Counted from the first letter of the stretch, positions 8,620 through 18,079 are shown. The stretch is 64,000 nucleotides of DNA from Alteromonadaceae bacterium (GCA_013373625.1 JABXHM010000003.1:62001-126000), one strand, 5' to 3'. The notes: generated by a model not told the origin, from the letters alone. A program made the numbers and translations.

Positions 8620-9046
8620 TTACTGGCACTGTGAAAAAATTACCTTGTCGCCTTATCCAAGGGGCTTTCACATTATCACCGATAAGCTCATGGCCGGCCT
8701 GCCACAAATTAAGCATGTCGAAATTGGTCTGTTGCACTTAATGCTACAACATACAAGCGCCAGCTTAACAATTAATGAGAATGCTGATCCATCGGTAAGA
8801 AAAGACATGGAATCCTTTTTTAATCATACAGTTGCAGAAGATACTCCTTACTTTATACACACCTATGAAGGAGCCGATGACATGCCCGCACATATCAAAA
8901 GTAGCCTCCTTGGTTGTGAGTTGACAATCCCCATTCAACAGGGAAGGTTGGCTCTTGGCACATGGCAAGGTATAATCCTCGGAGAACACCGGGACCACGG
9001 GGGTTCGCGCAGTATTATTGCTACCTTACACGGGCAGTCTGTCTGA
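8609..9046 (+). CDS. YjbQ family protein (secondary thiamine-phosphate synthase type)
   Basis: This 145-residue protein belongs to the UPF0047/YjbQ family. It shows [29 protein letters not shown], the [19 protein letters not shown] core with metal-binding histidines, and [14 protein letters not shown] near the C terminus. Some members have weak thiamine-phosphate synthase activity, but the physiological role is unsettled. No ATG exists at the expected N terminus. The likely start is TTG at 8609 with GGAAA about seven bases upstream. It overlaps the CheX-like gene by 11 bases and probably shares its mRNA. Confidence 0.88.
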   Translation: MTNNYWHCEKITLSPYPRGFHIITDKLMAGLPQIKHVEIGLLHLMLQHTSASLTINENADPSVRKDMESFFNHTVAEDTPYFIHTYEGADDMPAHIKSSLLGCELTIPIQQGRLALGTWQGIILGEHRDHGGSRSIIATLHGQSV

Positions 9047-9152
9047 ATTTAAGTTACAAAAAATCTGCATGCTGGCATATACGTTGCTAATCACTAAAAA
9101 CGTTACCACAAAAGTATGCACACACTTTATCGTTTACAACAGGAAGTGAATA

Positions 9153-10193
9153 ATGAAAAAATCAACTCTTACACTCGCCTTAATCACTGCCGGATTAGTC
9201 TCTAGTCCCACCTTCGCTCAAAGCAAAGACTCTGATGGTTGGGTTGGTGTTTACGGGCTTTATTACAATACCGATGATAGCAAACCAATCCCTACAGCTA
9301 CCTTAAATGATGGCATTGGGCTTGGAGTCGAAGCTGGATTTCGTTTTGACCAGAACTGGGCCGGCCGAATCTCAGCCTCTCAACTTGATATTAGCGGGAC
9401 AAGAAACGAGTTTGATGACGACGGCATTATGCTGGGTGTCGACCTGATGTATTTCTTCGATCATCTTTATCTGTTTGGTGGTGTTTATGACCAGGACATA
9501 GGTGAAGGTTATGAGATGCTCGGTTATGGTATGGGTAAACACTGGACGATTACCGATAATCTGTCGTTTATCGGTGAATTAGCCGCTTATCGCGACATTG
9601 ACGAAAGCTTATATGATTACAGCGTTAAGCTTGGTGTCTCTTACTCATTCGGTGGCAGTCCAAGCTCTGCGGCACCAACTCCGGCTCCAGCACCAGCACC
9701 GGCACCAGCACCAGCACCAACAACTGTTGCCGATTCTGACAACGACGGTGTAGCAGACAGCAAAGACGAGTGCATGAACACACCTGCAGGTGATGAAGTA
9801 AATGCCAGCGGTTGTACTGTGTTAGTAGAAAAAGACGTTTCAATTCAAATCCGTATTCTGTTTGCTCACGATAGCGCAGTGATTGAAGACACCGCGTCAA
9901 CAGAGATTGTGGAGCTTGTTGAGTTCTTAAGACGTTACGGTCAGACTGATGCCCTGATTGAAGGTCACGCATCAGCGCCTGGCACGGATGCATATAACAA
10001 AGACTTGTCTTTACGTCGTGCAAATGCACTGAAAGACTTATTGATGAACGAGTACAACATTAAACCGTCTCGTTTAGATACAGTCGGTTATGGTGAAGAA
10101 CGCTTGTTAGACAAGTCCAATACCAGAGCCGCTAATAGAATTAACCGCCGTATCGAAGTTAAAATTTCTGAAACGGTTGAAGTACCTAAGTAA
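9153..10193 (+). CDS. OmpA family outer-membrane protein with TSP3 repeat
   Basis: The 346-residue protein starts with a Sec signal peptide ending ...SPTFAQ. An eight-stranded-type beta-barrel domain follows (about 25-170, ending VKLGVSYSF), then a Pro-Ala linker of repeated PA pairs (about 173-190). Next comes a calcium-binding thrombospondin type 3-like segment DSDNDGVADSKDECMNTPAG, and last an OmpA C-terminal domain (about 230-343) with NKDLSLRRANALKDLL and RRIEVKI, which binds peptidoglycan. It would tether the outer membrane to murein. It is monocistronic: a clear terminator follows. A TTACAA/TATACG pair about 70 bases upstream could be its promoter. Confidence 0.9.
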   Translation: MKKSTLTLALITAGLVSSPTFAQSKDSDGWVGVYGLYYNTDDSKPIPTATLNDGIGLGVEAGFRFDQNWAGRISASQLDISGTRNEFDDDGIMLGVDLMYFFDHLYLFGGVYDQDIGEGYEMLGYGMGKHWTITDNLSFIGELAAYRDIDESLYDYSVKLGVSYSFGGSPSSAAPTPAPAPAPAPAPAPTTVADSDNDGVADSKDECMNTPAGDEVNASGCTVLVEKDVSIQIRILFAHDSAVIEDTASTEIVELVEFLRRYGQTDALIEGHASAPGTDAYNKDLSLRRANALKDLLMNEYNIKPSRLDTVGYGEERLLDKSNTRAANRINRRIEVKISETVEVPK

Positions 10194-10218
10194 TATTCAT
10201 TACCAGGTTTCAATTATA

Positions 10219-10248
10219 AAAAACGCCTGCATTTGCAGGCGTTTTTTT
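10219..10248. terminator. Bidirectional terminator between ompA-like gene and kynU
   Basis: AAACGCCTGC and GCAGGCGTTT form a perfect stem around ATTT, with T-runs on both strands (seven T on the plus strand; an A-run on the left side). It ends both convergent genes. Confidence 0.85.
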
Positions 10249-10267
10249 ATAAAGATTAAAAAGTACA

Positions 10268-11500
10268 TTACGTTACCGCTAATTTTCTCTGGTACTTTTC
10301 ACCAAGATAGGCTTTTTTTTCCATCACTTCTTTCAGCTTTTCACATGCTTGCCAAAGATCCGTAAAGCTCAGATACAAGGGGGCGAAACCAATGCGTAAA
10401 ATATCCGGCGCTCTAAAATCAGCAATCACACCGGCGTCTATCCAGGCCTGACATATCGCGTAACTGTGCGCGTGCCTGAAAGCCAGTTGGCTGCCACGTT
10501 CGCCAGCGATAAGCGGCGCAATACACCTTAATTCATCATCCAGTCCGAGATTCTTCAGCGCTGCTAAAAAAAACTCACTGAGCGCAACAGACTTCGCTCT
10601 GACGTGTGCCATATCAATATCAGCCCACAGTGTCAGCGCCGCGTTCAGGACACTCATTGAGAGCACCGGCGGCGTCCCTGAAAGATTCTGCCTGATAGAC
10701 TGCGCAGGTACGTAACGATTGTCGAAAGCGAACGGTGCTGCATGCCCCATCCAGCCGCTCAATGGTTGTTGAAAATGCGCCTGATGGCGCTTTGCGACAT
10801 AGATAAAGGCAGGAGCACCCGGCCCGCCATTGAGATATTTATAGGTACAACCGACCGCAAAATCAGCATAATAAGCATCCAGCTCTACTGGCACAGCCCC
10901 TGCAGAATGAGCCAGATCCCATACCACCATAATGCCCTTTTTGTGCGCCGCCTTTGTTAACGCCTGCATGTCCAGCATCTTACCCGAGCGAAAGTTAACC
11001 TGGGTCACGAGTAACACTGCAACACTATCGTCAAGGCTATGCTCGATATCTTCTTCAGCCACTTTAATCAACTCGCAGCGATCTGGCCCCAACTGGCCTT
11101 GTAACCCTTCTACGGTATAAATGTCTGTGGGGAAATTATCCTCTGTTGTAATAACTTTCTTCCTGTCTCCCTGCATTGCCAACGCGGCACTGAGCACTTT
11201 AAACAAATTGACAGAAATAGAGTCACAGCACACTACCTGGTCAGGCCCGGCACCAATGATTGGCGCGATTTGTTCACCACAAATGATGGGTAAATCAATC
11301 CATTGGTGTTTATTCCAACTCGTAATAAGATCGGTACCCCACTGTCCGGCGGTCACCTCTAACGCACGTTCTCTGGCGACGATGGGTAATGGTCCCAAAG
11401 AATTACCATCGAGATAAATAATCCCCGGTGGTAATGCAAACGCCGCACGCATTGACTTAAGCGCATCCTGATTATCTAAGTGTTGAGCATCAGCCAGCAT
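10268..11500 (-). CDS. kynU: Kynureninase
   Basis: KynU is a PLP enzyme that cleaves kynurenine to anthranilate and alanine in tryptophan catabolism. The 410-residue protein has the family start LPPGIIYLDGNSLGPLP, the VWDLAHSAGAVPVELD segment (PLP-binding Asp) and CTYKYLNGGPGAPAF with the PLP lysine. The C-terminal LRIGFAPLYLSFTDLW is also typical. It starts directly after the stop of the upstream hydrolase gene (TAAATG junction), with AGGAAAG before the ATG, so the two form an operon. No tryptophan 2,3-dioxygenase gene is in the window. Confidence 0.94.
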   Translation of the reverse strand: MLADAQHLDNQDALKSMRAAFALPPGIIYLDGNSLGPLPIVARERALEVTAGQWGTDLITSWNKHQWIDLPIICGEQIAPIIGAGPDQVVCCDSISVNLFKVLSAALAMQGDRKKVITTEDNFPTDIYTVEGLQGQLGPDRCELIKVAEEDIEHSLDDSVAVLLVTQVNFRSGKMLDMQALTKAAHKKGIMVVWDLAHSAGAVPVELDAYYADFAVGCTYKYLNGGPGAPAFIYVAKRHQAHFQQPLSGWMGHAAPFAFDNRYVPAQSIRQNLSGTPPVLSMSVLNAALTLWADIDMAHVRAKSVALSEFFLAALKNLGLDDELRCIAPLIAGERGSQLAFRHAHSYAICQAWIDAGVIADFRAPDILRIGFAPLYLSFTDLWQACEKLKEVMEKKAYLGEKYQRKLAVT

Positions 11501-12361
11501 TTATCTTTCCTGTGTCAGCAATTTAACCAATAACCCGTAGGCGTTGGAATTTGCATGTAAATAATCAAAATGTCCGGCATCATCAACCATAATAACCTTG
11601 GCACCCGGCATTTGACTCTGAATGGGCGGTACAATGGTATCGGCTGTGCCTTGCATTAAAATAACGGGCACAGCAATCTTGGTTGCCGAAGGTGTGCCGT
11701 CTTTATAAGACTGCGGTTTATCTGCTGGCTCGCCGCTGAAAAAGCCAGGTGTAGCGGTTTGGCAGCTATTGTTACCCCGGGCATAACGAATCGGGTCGGT
11801 AATCGCCGCCAGACCGACAACTTGTTCAAAAAAATCGGTGTTGAGTTTACCGGCTTCCTGTTGAGCAGCCAGTAATGCCAGATGGCCGCCCGCAGAATGG
11901 CCAACCAGACTGGCAGGTAATTCACTCAATCCACTTTGCTCCAGCCATAGCTGCGTTACAACCAACGCTTTGTTAATATCGTTCAGCGTGCCAGGCCAGC
12001 CACCACCATCATCGCCGGTGCGGCGATACTCAATGGCGAATGTTGTAATCCCCTGGGATGCTAAAGCCGAAAACAATCCCCTTGCATGCTTGTAATCGTA
12101 GGCATTTAACCAGCATCCACCATGCACAAACACCATCACCGCCTGAGGAACACCGGTTGCATCCCAGCGATATATAGTTTGCAGTGCATCATCGCCATAA
12201 GACTGAGATGAGGCGGCAGGTTGAAACGGCTGAGCAATAACCTCAGCGTATGGCACATTGCTGCGCGGTTGCTCCGGCGCAACAGAGCGCGACTGCGTTG
12301 CTGTCTGACACCCAGCCAGAACAAATAATAGTAATACTGGGATCCAATATATAATTCGCAT
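11501..12361 (-). CDS. Alpha/beta hydrolase lipoprotein, possible kynurenine formamidase
   Basis: The 286-residue product has a lipoprotein signal peptide (LLFVLAGC; lipobox Cys at about 18) followed by an alpha/beta hydrolase domain. Visible active-site features are FVHGGCW, an HGGxW-type oxyanion-hole motif as in BNA7-type formamidases; GHSAGGHLALL with the nucleophile Ser; a late Asp (GTADTIVPP); and His in DAGHFDYL. Its stop codon touches the kynU start, which points to N-formylkynurenine hydrolysis immediately before kynureninase. A lipid-anchored enzyme next to a cytosolic one is odd, so a generic esterase role is possible. Confidence 0.75.
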   Translation of the reverse strand: MRIIYWIPVLLLFVLAGCQTATQSRSVAPEQPRSNVPYAEVIAQPFQPAASSQSYGDDALQTIYRWDATGVPQAVMVFVHGGCWLNAYDYKHARGLFSALASQGITTFAIEYRRTGDDGGGWPGTLNDINKALVVTQLWLEQSGLSELPASLVGHSAGGHLALLAAQQEAGKLNTDFFEQVVGLAAITDPIRYARGNNSCQTATPGFFSGEPADKPQSYKDGTPSATKIAVPVILMQGTADTIVPPIQSQMPGAKVIMVDDAGHFDYLHANSNAYGLLVKLLTQER

Positions 12362-12747
12362 AGTTTCTTCTTATTCTAGGTTGATGCCGCGGGAGGGAGT
12401 TCTTTGAGGTGCTCACTGACAACCAAACGTCATCCCGTTAAATCACCAGCGCGACCTACCGGCTAGTCTACCTGAGCATAAGCTTGTAAGTCACCCTTTT
12501 GGGCGCTCGCAGTACCTGAATCAGTAAACCAAATTGGCAACCAACCTAAAGAAGTGAGCACTCACATACCATAAAAGTAAACAATTACAGAAACATCACT
12601 ACACCAGTCATATCACCTCAGACAGGTATACCACTTTTCAATAATACTGATATCGTTAATTTAACCAAGACATTGTGTTTATCCGTAGGGTGAGCGAATC
12701 ATCTATTTTATTGCACTATGCAGCGTTGAGAGCGTCGTAAAAAATGA
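12362..12747. other. Non-coding stretch between dnaB and the kynurenine operon
   Basis: No convincing frame is seen in these 386 bases. GTGCTCACT (about 12409-12417) and AGTGAGCAC (about 12554-12562) are distant inverted copies. The right part is A/T-rich. The promoter of the leftward hydrolase-kynU operon should lie near the left end; no consensus element stands out. Confidence 0.5.
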
Positions 12748-14136
12748 TCAGTACTCGTCTGCCACTGCAGGACCTGCATAATTATCGAAACGAGAAAACT
12801 GCCCCTGGAAGGTCAGACGGCTGGTACCGATCGGGCCGTTACGCTGTTTACCAATTATGATTTCAGCAATGCCCTTATCTTCACTGTTTTCGTGATATAC
12901 CTCATCACGATAAATAAACATAATAAGGTCGGCATCCTGCTCGATAGAGCCGGACTCACGTAGATCTGAGTTGACCGGGCGTTTATCTGCACGCTGTTCC
13001 AAACTCCGGTTAAGCTGCGAGAGTGCGACAACCGGAATATTCAGTTCTTTGGCTAAGGCTTTTAGTGAGCGGGAAATCTCGGCAATTTCCAGTGTCCGGT
13101 TGTCACTCAGTGACGGTACACGCATTAATTGTAGATAATCCACCATGATCATGCTTAAACCACCACGTTCTCGAGCCAGTTTTCGCGCCCGGCTTCGAAC
13201 ATCCATTGGCGTCAGGCCCGATGAATCATCGACATAAATGTTGTCTTTTTCTTTGAGCATAGCCATAGTGTTAGAGATACGCGCCCAGTCTTCGTCATCG
13301 AGTTGGGCAGTACGTATTTTGGTTTGATCAACACGACTCAGTGATGCCAGCATACGCATCATGATTTGTTCCGAAGGCATCTCCAAACTAAACACCAACA
13401 CCGGTTTATCTTCAGCGAGCATGGCATTTTCAGCCAGATTCATCGCAAAAGTAGTTTTACCCATCGATGGACGGGCTGCAACAATGATTAAATCTGAAGG
13501 TTGTAAACCACTGGTTTTTTTATCGAGATCGGCGAAGCCCGTTGTCACCCCGGTCACCTCTCGGTTATCTTTTATCAGTGCCTCAAGGCGGTCAATGGTT
13601 TTTCCCAGTACCGACTCAATACTCTGCGGCCCCTCGGATTCACCTGTACGACGCTCGGCAATTTCAAATACCTTGCTTTCGGCCATATCAAGAATATCGG
13701 CACTGTCCCGTCCTTCCGGGTTATAGCCTACTTCCGCAATTTCATTGGCAACACCAATCAGCTCGCGGGTAATTGCCCGCTCACGAATGATTTTGGCATA
13801 GGCGGTAACGTTCGCCGAACTCGGTGTATTACGCGCCAGCTCACCTAAATAGGCAAAACCACCAGCGTCGTCGAGTTTGTCATTATTCTCAAGAAGCTCA
13901 GATACCGTGATTAAGTCAACCGGTTGACTGTTAGCCAACAGTTGCAAGATAGCCTTAAATACAATTTGGTGAGAACGGTTGTAGAATTCTGAATCGGTGA
14001 CCAGTTCCGACACTTTATCCCAGGACTCAGGATCGATGAGCATACTTCCAAGCACTGCCTGCTCAGCTTCAATGCTGTGCGGGGGAACTTTGAGCTTTTC
14101 GACACTCTGATCGGAGTTAGTGGGAACGACTTTCAC
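12748..14136 (-). CDS. dnaB: Replicative DNA helicase DnaB
   Basis: DnaB is the hexameric 5'-3' helicase at the replication fork. The 462-residue protein has the N-terminal primase-interacting domain (PPHSIEAEQAVLGSMLID at about 17-35) and the RecA-like ATPase with Walker A AARPSMGKTTF (about 225). Walker B is MIMVDYLQLM, and the late motifs LSQLNRSLEQR and DLRESGSIEQDADLIMFIYRDE follow. There is no intein. In Vibrio and relatives dnaB lies just downstream of rplI. Here rplI is on the same strand but about 13 kb away, and alr does not follow dnaB. Confidence 0.97.
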   Translation of the reverse strand: MKVVPTNSDQSVEKLKVPPHSIEAEQAVLGSMLIDPESWDKVSELVTDSEFYNRSHQIVFKAILQLLANSQPVDLITVSELLENNDKLDDAGGFAYLGELARNTPSSANVTAYAKIIRERAITRELIGVANEIAEVGYNPEGRDSADILDMAESKVFEIAERRTGESEGPQSIESVLGKTIDRLEALIKDNREVTGVTTGFADLDKKTSGLQPSDLIIVAARPSMGKTTFAMNLAENAMLAEDKPVLVFSLEMPSEQIMMRMLASLSRVDQTKIRTAQLDDEDWARISNTMAMLKEKDNIYVDDSSGLTPMDVRSRARKLARERGGLSMIMVDYLQLMRVPSLSDNRTLEIAEISRSLKALAKELNIPVVALSQLNRSLEQRADKRPVNSDLRESGSIEQDADLIMFIYRDEVYHENSEDKGIAEIIIGKQRNGPIGTSRLTFQGQFSRFDNYAGPAVADEY

Positions 14137-14381
14137 AAACGTTAAAACCTGGCGGATTAAATCAAAAACGTATTATGCTTTATTTGTAACGTTCTGTTAA
14201 GAACAACCCTAATTGATTATCGTATTTGTTTAGAACGCTTTATACTTTCTTTTTTATCACAGTAACTTATCTTCAATACTAACAGCCGGGCCACGGAACT
14301 GATCCAACGACGGCTTATAAAGTATATATTCTGTTTGGCAGTGCAATTAAACACTCAACTTAATCTGCGAGGACCCATACC

Positions 14382-15614
14382 GTGTCGAGACTTTCGTTAC
14401 CAGCTGTTATGTCGTCAAAACAAAAACCACGACTCATCGCGTCACTCTTGTTGTTCACTTTTGCCGCTGCGCTCCCTGCTTACGCTGAGCCAGCTTTAGT
14501 GGCACTAGAAAGCTACCCGGAACCGGGAGCATCCAAACTCATGCCAACATTTAAAGTGGATGCCAGTTGGCCTCGTCTGCCTGACACCTGGTTAATTGGT
14601 CAGGTGCCTGGCCTCGCTGTGGATAAACAGGACAACGTCTGGGTTCTGCATCGTCCTAACTCTTTGGGCCAACTCGACCTGGCTCTGGAGCAAACGCCAG
14701 TTACCGGTGTTTGCTGTGAAGCCGCGCCCCATGTACTGCAGATATCCCCCACAGGAAAAGTGCTTAACAGTTGGGGTGGCCAGGCCATAGCGCCCACAGT
14801 AGATGGTGTAAACCAATGGCCAGAAGTAGTACACGGGCTCTACGTTGACGATAACGATACGGTTTGGCTGGGTGGCAACGGCAAAGGCGATCACGTGGTG
14901 CTTAACTTTACGGCAGAGGGGGAGTTTATTAAACAATTCGGCCAGCGCAATAACACCGATGGCAATGCCAGTAAAACCACCTTGGGCAACCCCGCCGATA
15001 TACATCATGATACCAGCAGTGGCGAAGTGATTATTGCCGACGGCTACATCAACAAGCGGATTATTGGCTTTAACACTCACAATAACGCCTTTTCGCAGTA
15101 CTGGGGCGCCTATGCCAACCTGCCTGGCGGAGGCACGCGCGAGGGTGCGTTTGATGTTTCTCAGGCAACAGCTGGCGCAGAGAATATCAATACTAATGCA
15201 CAAAACTTTGGTGACATTATACATTGTGTAACCAAAGCCAGCGATGGCCGCATTTATGTATGCGACCGCCGCAACAACCGCCTGCAGGTATTTAAGCACG
15301 ATGATCAGGGAAAAGTGCAGTTCGTGCGTGATCTGGTGATTGCCGGTGAGACTATGGGGCTTGGCACTGCTACCGATGTCGCCTTTTCGCCCGACAACAA
15401 ATACCTGTATGTGGCTGACATGATGAATGGCCGTATCTGGGTATTATGGCACGACACCTATGAAGTACTTGGCAGTTTTGGCCGCCCCGGCCGTTACCCG
15501 GGTCAATTCACCTGGTTACATAGTCTGGTTAGCGACAGTAAAGGTAATCTTTACACTTCTGAAGTAGCGACCGGACGCCGGGCGCAGAAACTGGTGCTAC
15601 AAACAGGCAATTAA
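14382..15614 (+). CDS. Exported NHL-repeat beta-propeller protein
   Basis: The 410-residue protein has an N-terminal signal peptide (hydrophobic stretch about 20-34, ending AYAEP). NHL-type propeller repeats follow: GLAVDKQDNVWVLHR, GLYVDDNDTVWLGG, DIHHDTSSGEVIIADGYINKRI, CVTKASDGRIYVCDRRNNRLQVF, DVAFSPDNKYLYVADMMNGRIWV and SLVSDSKGNLYTSEVATGRR. This pattern resembles the lyase domain of peptidyl-alpha-hydroxyglycine amidating enzymes and related six-bladed propellers, but I cannot assign a reaction. The start is a GTG with GAGGA eight bases before it. It appears monocistronic and divergent from dnaB. Confidence 0.8.
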   Translation: MSRLSLPAVMSSKQKPRLIASLLLFTFAAALPAYAEPALVALESYPEPGASKLMPTFKVDASWPRLPDTWLIGQVPGLAVDKQDNVWVLHRPNSLGQLDLALEQTPVTGVCCEAAPHVLQISPTGKVLNSWGGQAIAPTVDGVNQWPEVVHGLYVDDNDTVWLGGNGKGDHVVLNFTAEGEFIKQFGQRNNTDGNASKTTLGNPADIHHDTSSGEVIIADGYINKRIIGFNTHNNAFSQYWGAYANLPGGGTREGAFDVSQATAGAENINTNAQNFGDIIHCVTKASDGRIYVCDRRNNRLQVFKHDDQGKVQFVRDLVIAGETMGLGTATDVAFSPDNKYLYVADMMNGRIWVLWHDTYEVLGSFGRPGRYPGQFTWLHSLVSDSKGNLYTSEVATGRRAQKLVLQTGN

Positions 15615-16015
15615 TCGCTTCCCCTCATACATTTTGCGTTGGGCCAGCAGTAACTGGCTCTACGTCTGCCAAAACCACACTGCGCCACCCAGGTTTTTCC
15701 GCTTTTACGGCAACCTTTTGCCTCACCGCCCCAACGGCAAAATACGCAGACACCGATAACAGAGTTGTGCTTCCCGTTAAACTGACACCATTCGTCCTGT
15801 ATGACCATTCTATTACCTGACAGCTAACCACTGTCTGCATGCCGGCAATGTCTTTTGTTTGCGCGGTCGATACCTGACTCGACAGGCTAGCATTTGGCAA
15901 CAGGCTTTTATCCAAACGTATGCAGCTGAGTATTTGCCGTGTATCTGGCATAGAAATCGCTGATGTCATTTTAAGATAAGAGCCATTTTGGACAGATAAG
16001 GCTGAAGGACTAGAA
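15615..16015. other. Intergenic stretch with one doubtful antisense frame
   Basis: A minus-strand frame is open from 15969 (or 16029) to 15625, but it has no ribosome-binding site and no recognisable motif, and its upstream part overlaps the start of the next plus-strand gene. The promoter for the 16016 gene is presumably here; no strong consensus is seen. Confidence 0.4.
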
Positions 16016-17062
16016 ATGATCAATACCATAAACGCGTTTAGCGAGGCCTCAGTTAACCTCTTAAAGATACGTCAACTTGACCAGCAAGACATTTCAGGAT
16101 TTGCCGATATTTTAGCGCAGGCAGAGCAGCGTGAAGGGTCAGCAAAAGACTTCCTCCAGTCATTATCACCCGAAGAGCTTAAACTTGTACAAAAGGCCAA
16201 TAGTATGGCTGTGTCCATTAATGTTGACTCGCTCAGTGCTGAAGGCGCACAGAACCTGCTGAGTCAACCTGATGGCTCTGATCTCGTTGACTTAAATAAC
16301 GACGGCCTTGTGGAAGTAGGGCAAGCCTTCACCATTCGCTTTCCACCGGTTAATGCACCGGCATCGGTAAAAGCGGCATGGGACGAAGCCACCAAAGACT
16401 TACCGCCCTTCGAAAAAGCCACAATGGAACTCACCATGCATCATATGATCTATGGTACCCATTTAGATATTCCCGGAGCGGAGAAAAAACAAGCACTCCC
16501 ACCTGAGCAGCAGTGGAACGCTACCAATATTCAATTGCTTGAAAACTATGCGCGTTCAAATCTCGAATTCAGAGTGAGTTACGAAGGCTGGACGCCTTAC
16601 AACGAGCAGTTAAAAGCGGTTTACGACAGCTTCTTTAACACCCTTAGCGGTGGCGGCAGTGCGCCACGACCCGGTTTTACCACGGAACAGCCAGCGGTAA
16701 ACAACGCACCAACAGTGATACCTTCTGACACCCCCGACTCAGAAGATGACACCACATCCAGTGAAGCAGATACAGAAGCGCACCAACCCACTTCACTGCT
16801 CAACGAAGTACACCAGTTAATTTTAGCCGCCAGACTCGGAATTGACCGTGAAAAAATAAAAGAACTCGAAAAAGAAATGGAAGCAGTTCGCAACGATGCG
16901 ACGCTTAGTGCTGAGCAAAAGGCTGAAAAACTCCAGGCGTTGCAGCAAGAGATTGAACAGTTGATTGAACAGGCCCGCCAACGAGCAGTGGAAGAAGAAA
17001 AGCGCAAAGCAACGCTGGAAGCGACAACTGTTATGCAAAAAGAACGATTAAATATTGTTTAA
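16016..17062 (+). CDS. Uncharacterised protein with calcium-loop-like motif and C-terminal coiled coil
   Basis: I do not recognise this 348-residue protein. It has no signal peptide or membrane segment. Residues 1-205 appear globular and include an EF-hand-loop-like DLNNDGLVEVG (about 92-102), FPPVNAPASVKAAWDEA and LEFRVSYEGWTPYNEQLKAVYDSFF. Residues 210-265 are rich in Pro, Thr, Ser, Asp and Glu and probably disordered. Residues 265-340 form a strongly charged coiled coil. GAAGGAC lies about ten bases before the ATG. The next gene follows after 47 bases on the same strand and is also uncharacterised; the two probably form a unit. Absence of an export signal argues against an envelope role unless secretion is non-classical. 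Confidence 0.75.
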   Translation: MINTINAFSEASVNLLKIRQLDQQDISGFADILAQAEQREGSAKDFLQSLSPEELKLVQKANSMAVSINVDSLSAEGAQNLLSQPDGSDLVDLNNDGLVEVGQAFTIRFPPVNAPASVKAAWDEATKDLPPFEKATMELTMHHMIYGTHLDIPGAEKKQALPPEQQWNATNIQLLENYARSNLEFRVSYEGWTPYNEQLKAVYDSFFNTLSGGGSAPRPGFTTEQPAVNNAPTVIPSDTPDSEDDTTSSEADTEAHQPTSLLNEVHQLILAARLGIDREKIKELEKEMEAVRNDATLSAEQKAEKLQALQQEIEQLIEQARQRAVEEEKRKATLEATTVMQKERLNIV

Positions 17063-17109
17063 TCGCCTTGAACTCCCTTAGCTTACACACTTTATATTTG
17101 GAGTAGACA

Positions 17110-18024
17110 ATGCTAATTCAATCTTTGTTTAGTACCAGCGATTTATTGCAACGATCCAAAGCGGGCAACCATACCTATAGCGACGAAACCACTAGCATGG
17201 CACAGCCCCCGCAGTCAGGCTTTGCAATAGGCGAAGGAAGTCACATCATAGACAAACTGTCTGCGCCCTCTACTCTGAATATGGCCGAACGTTATAAAGA
17301 TAATCCGCCATTAAAAACACAATTAATGTCTGTTGAAGAAATAAAGACCTACTGGCAAAGCTATGGCCAGAGCCGGGATGTAACGGCAATAGCATATATC
17401 GACGGTGAGCCCGCCATAATGTTTGGTAAACATACTACCAGCCGTAACCAATTTAGCGACATTGCCAATGCCTTCAACGGCAACCCTGAACAAGCCATCA
17501 ATGCCCTCAAATCAGAATACGGTAACCGCCTCAGCGTTGAGTATTTTAAACCTGGCCAGGGGCCCACCAATGCAGAAGCCTTTGAGCAATTTAACGGTAG
17601 ATCATTTGATGAATATGTTGCCAGCCAGGTTCGCAATGCGATGTCTGCTCAAGTGGCCCGTGAACAACAACTTATGGAGTACCAACAGCGCCAGATAGCC
17701 TGGAATAACACCCCGGTAAATGCCATATTCAAGATAAATGACACGATAATCGCCAGCTCTGCCAATGACACAACCAGTCTGCATACCAATAATTTACTCA
17801 AGGCACTGGAGGAGTTAGGTATGAATAGCGAAGATGCACAATCACTTTACCGCAACACCCTTGGTAAGGCGGTTAGCGCCCAATCTCTTGAACAACAGTT
17901 AGGGAGTATTTTTGGCTCAGGGTTAAGCAGTGATTACCCAGGCGAAAATGCCCGGCCAACCAGAAAAGAAGTATCAACAAAAGCCCAGGCGCAGTATTGG
18001 CAGGGTACCGGGCAGTATGGCTAA
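17110..18024 (+). CDS. Uncharacterised protein paired with the coiled-coil protein
   Basis: No family is recognised for this 304-residue protein. It lacks a signal peptide and membrane helices. The N terminus (1-60) is Ser/Thr/Gln-rich and probably flexible. The middle part (about 75-150) has a compact look: SVEEIKTYWQSYGQSRDVTAIAY, then DGEPAIMFGKHTTSRNQF. A Gln-rich helix follows (REQQLMEYQQRQIAW), then a domain with ALEELGMNSEDAQSLYRNTLG. The C terminus is Gly/Gln-rich. TTTGGAG lies eight bases before the ATG. It is second in a two-gene unit closed by a strong terminator. Confidence 0.72.
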   Translation: MLIQSLFSTSDLLQRSKAGNHTYSDETTSMAQPPQSGFAIGEGSHIIDKLSAPSTLNMAERYKDNPPLKTQLMSVEEIKTYWQSYGQSRDVTAIAYIDGEPAIMFGKHTTSRNQFSDIANAFNGNPEQAINALKSEYGNRLSVEYFKPGQGPTNAEAFEQFNGRSFDEYVASQVRNAMSAQVAREQQLMEYQQRQIAWNNTPVNAIFKINDTIIASSANDTTSLHTNNLLKALEELGMNSEDAQSLYRNTLGKAVSAQSLEQQLGSIFGSGLSSDYPGENARPTRKEVSTKAQAQYWQGTGQYG

Positions 18025-18079
18025 GCCATGCATACAGCCACAACATCTATGGTTTTCCAGCAAGGTGGAGAAATTTGAT

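Noticed and set aside
9661..9720. Tandem repeat resembling a microsatellite in the OmpA-like gene
   Set aside because: It encodes the Pro-Ala linker common to OmpA-family proteins and stays in frame, so it is explained by the protein.
14592..15299. 235-codon minus-strand frame inside the NHL propeller gene
   Set aside because: Antisense shadow; the plus-strand frame has a signal peptide and clear repeats.
15625..16029. Minus-strand frame of 134 codons between the propeller gene and the first uncharacterised gene
   Set aside because: No ribosome-binding site, no recognisable domain, and its upstream part overlaps the start of a better-supported gene.
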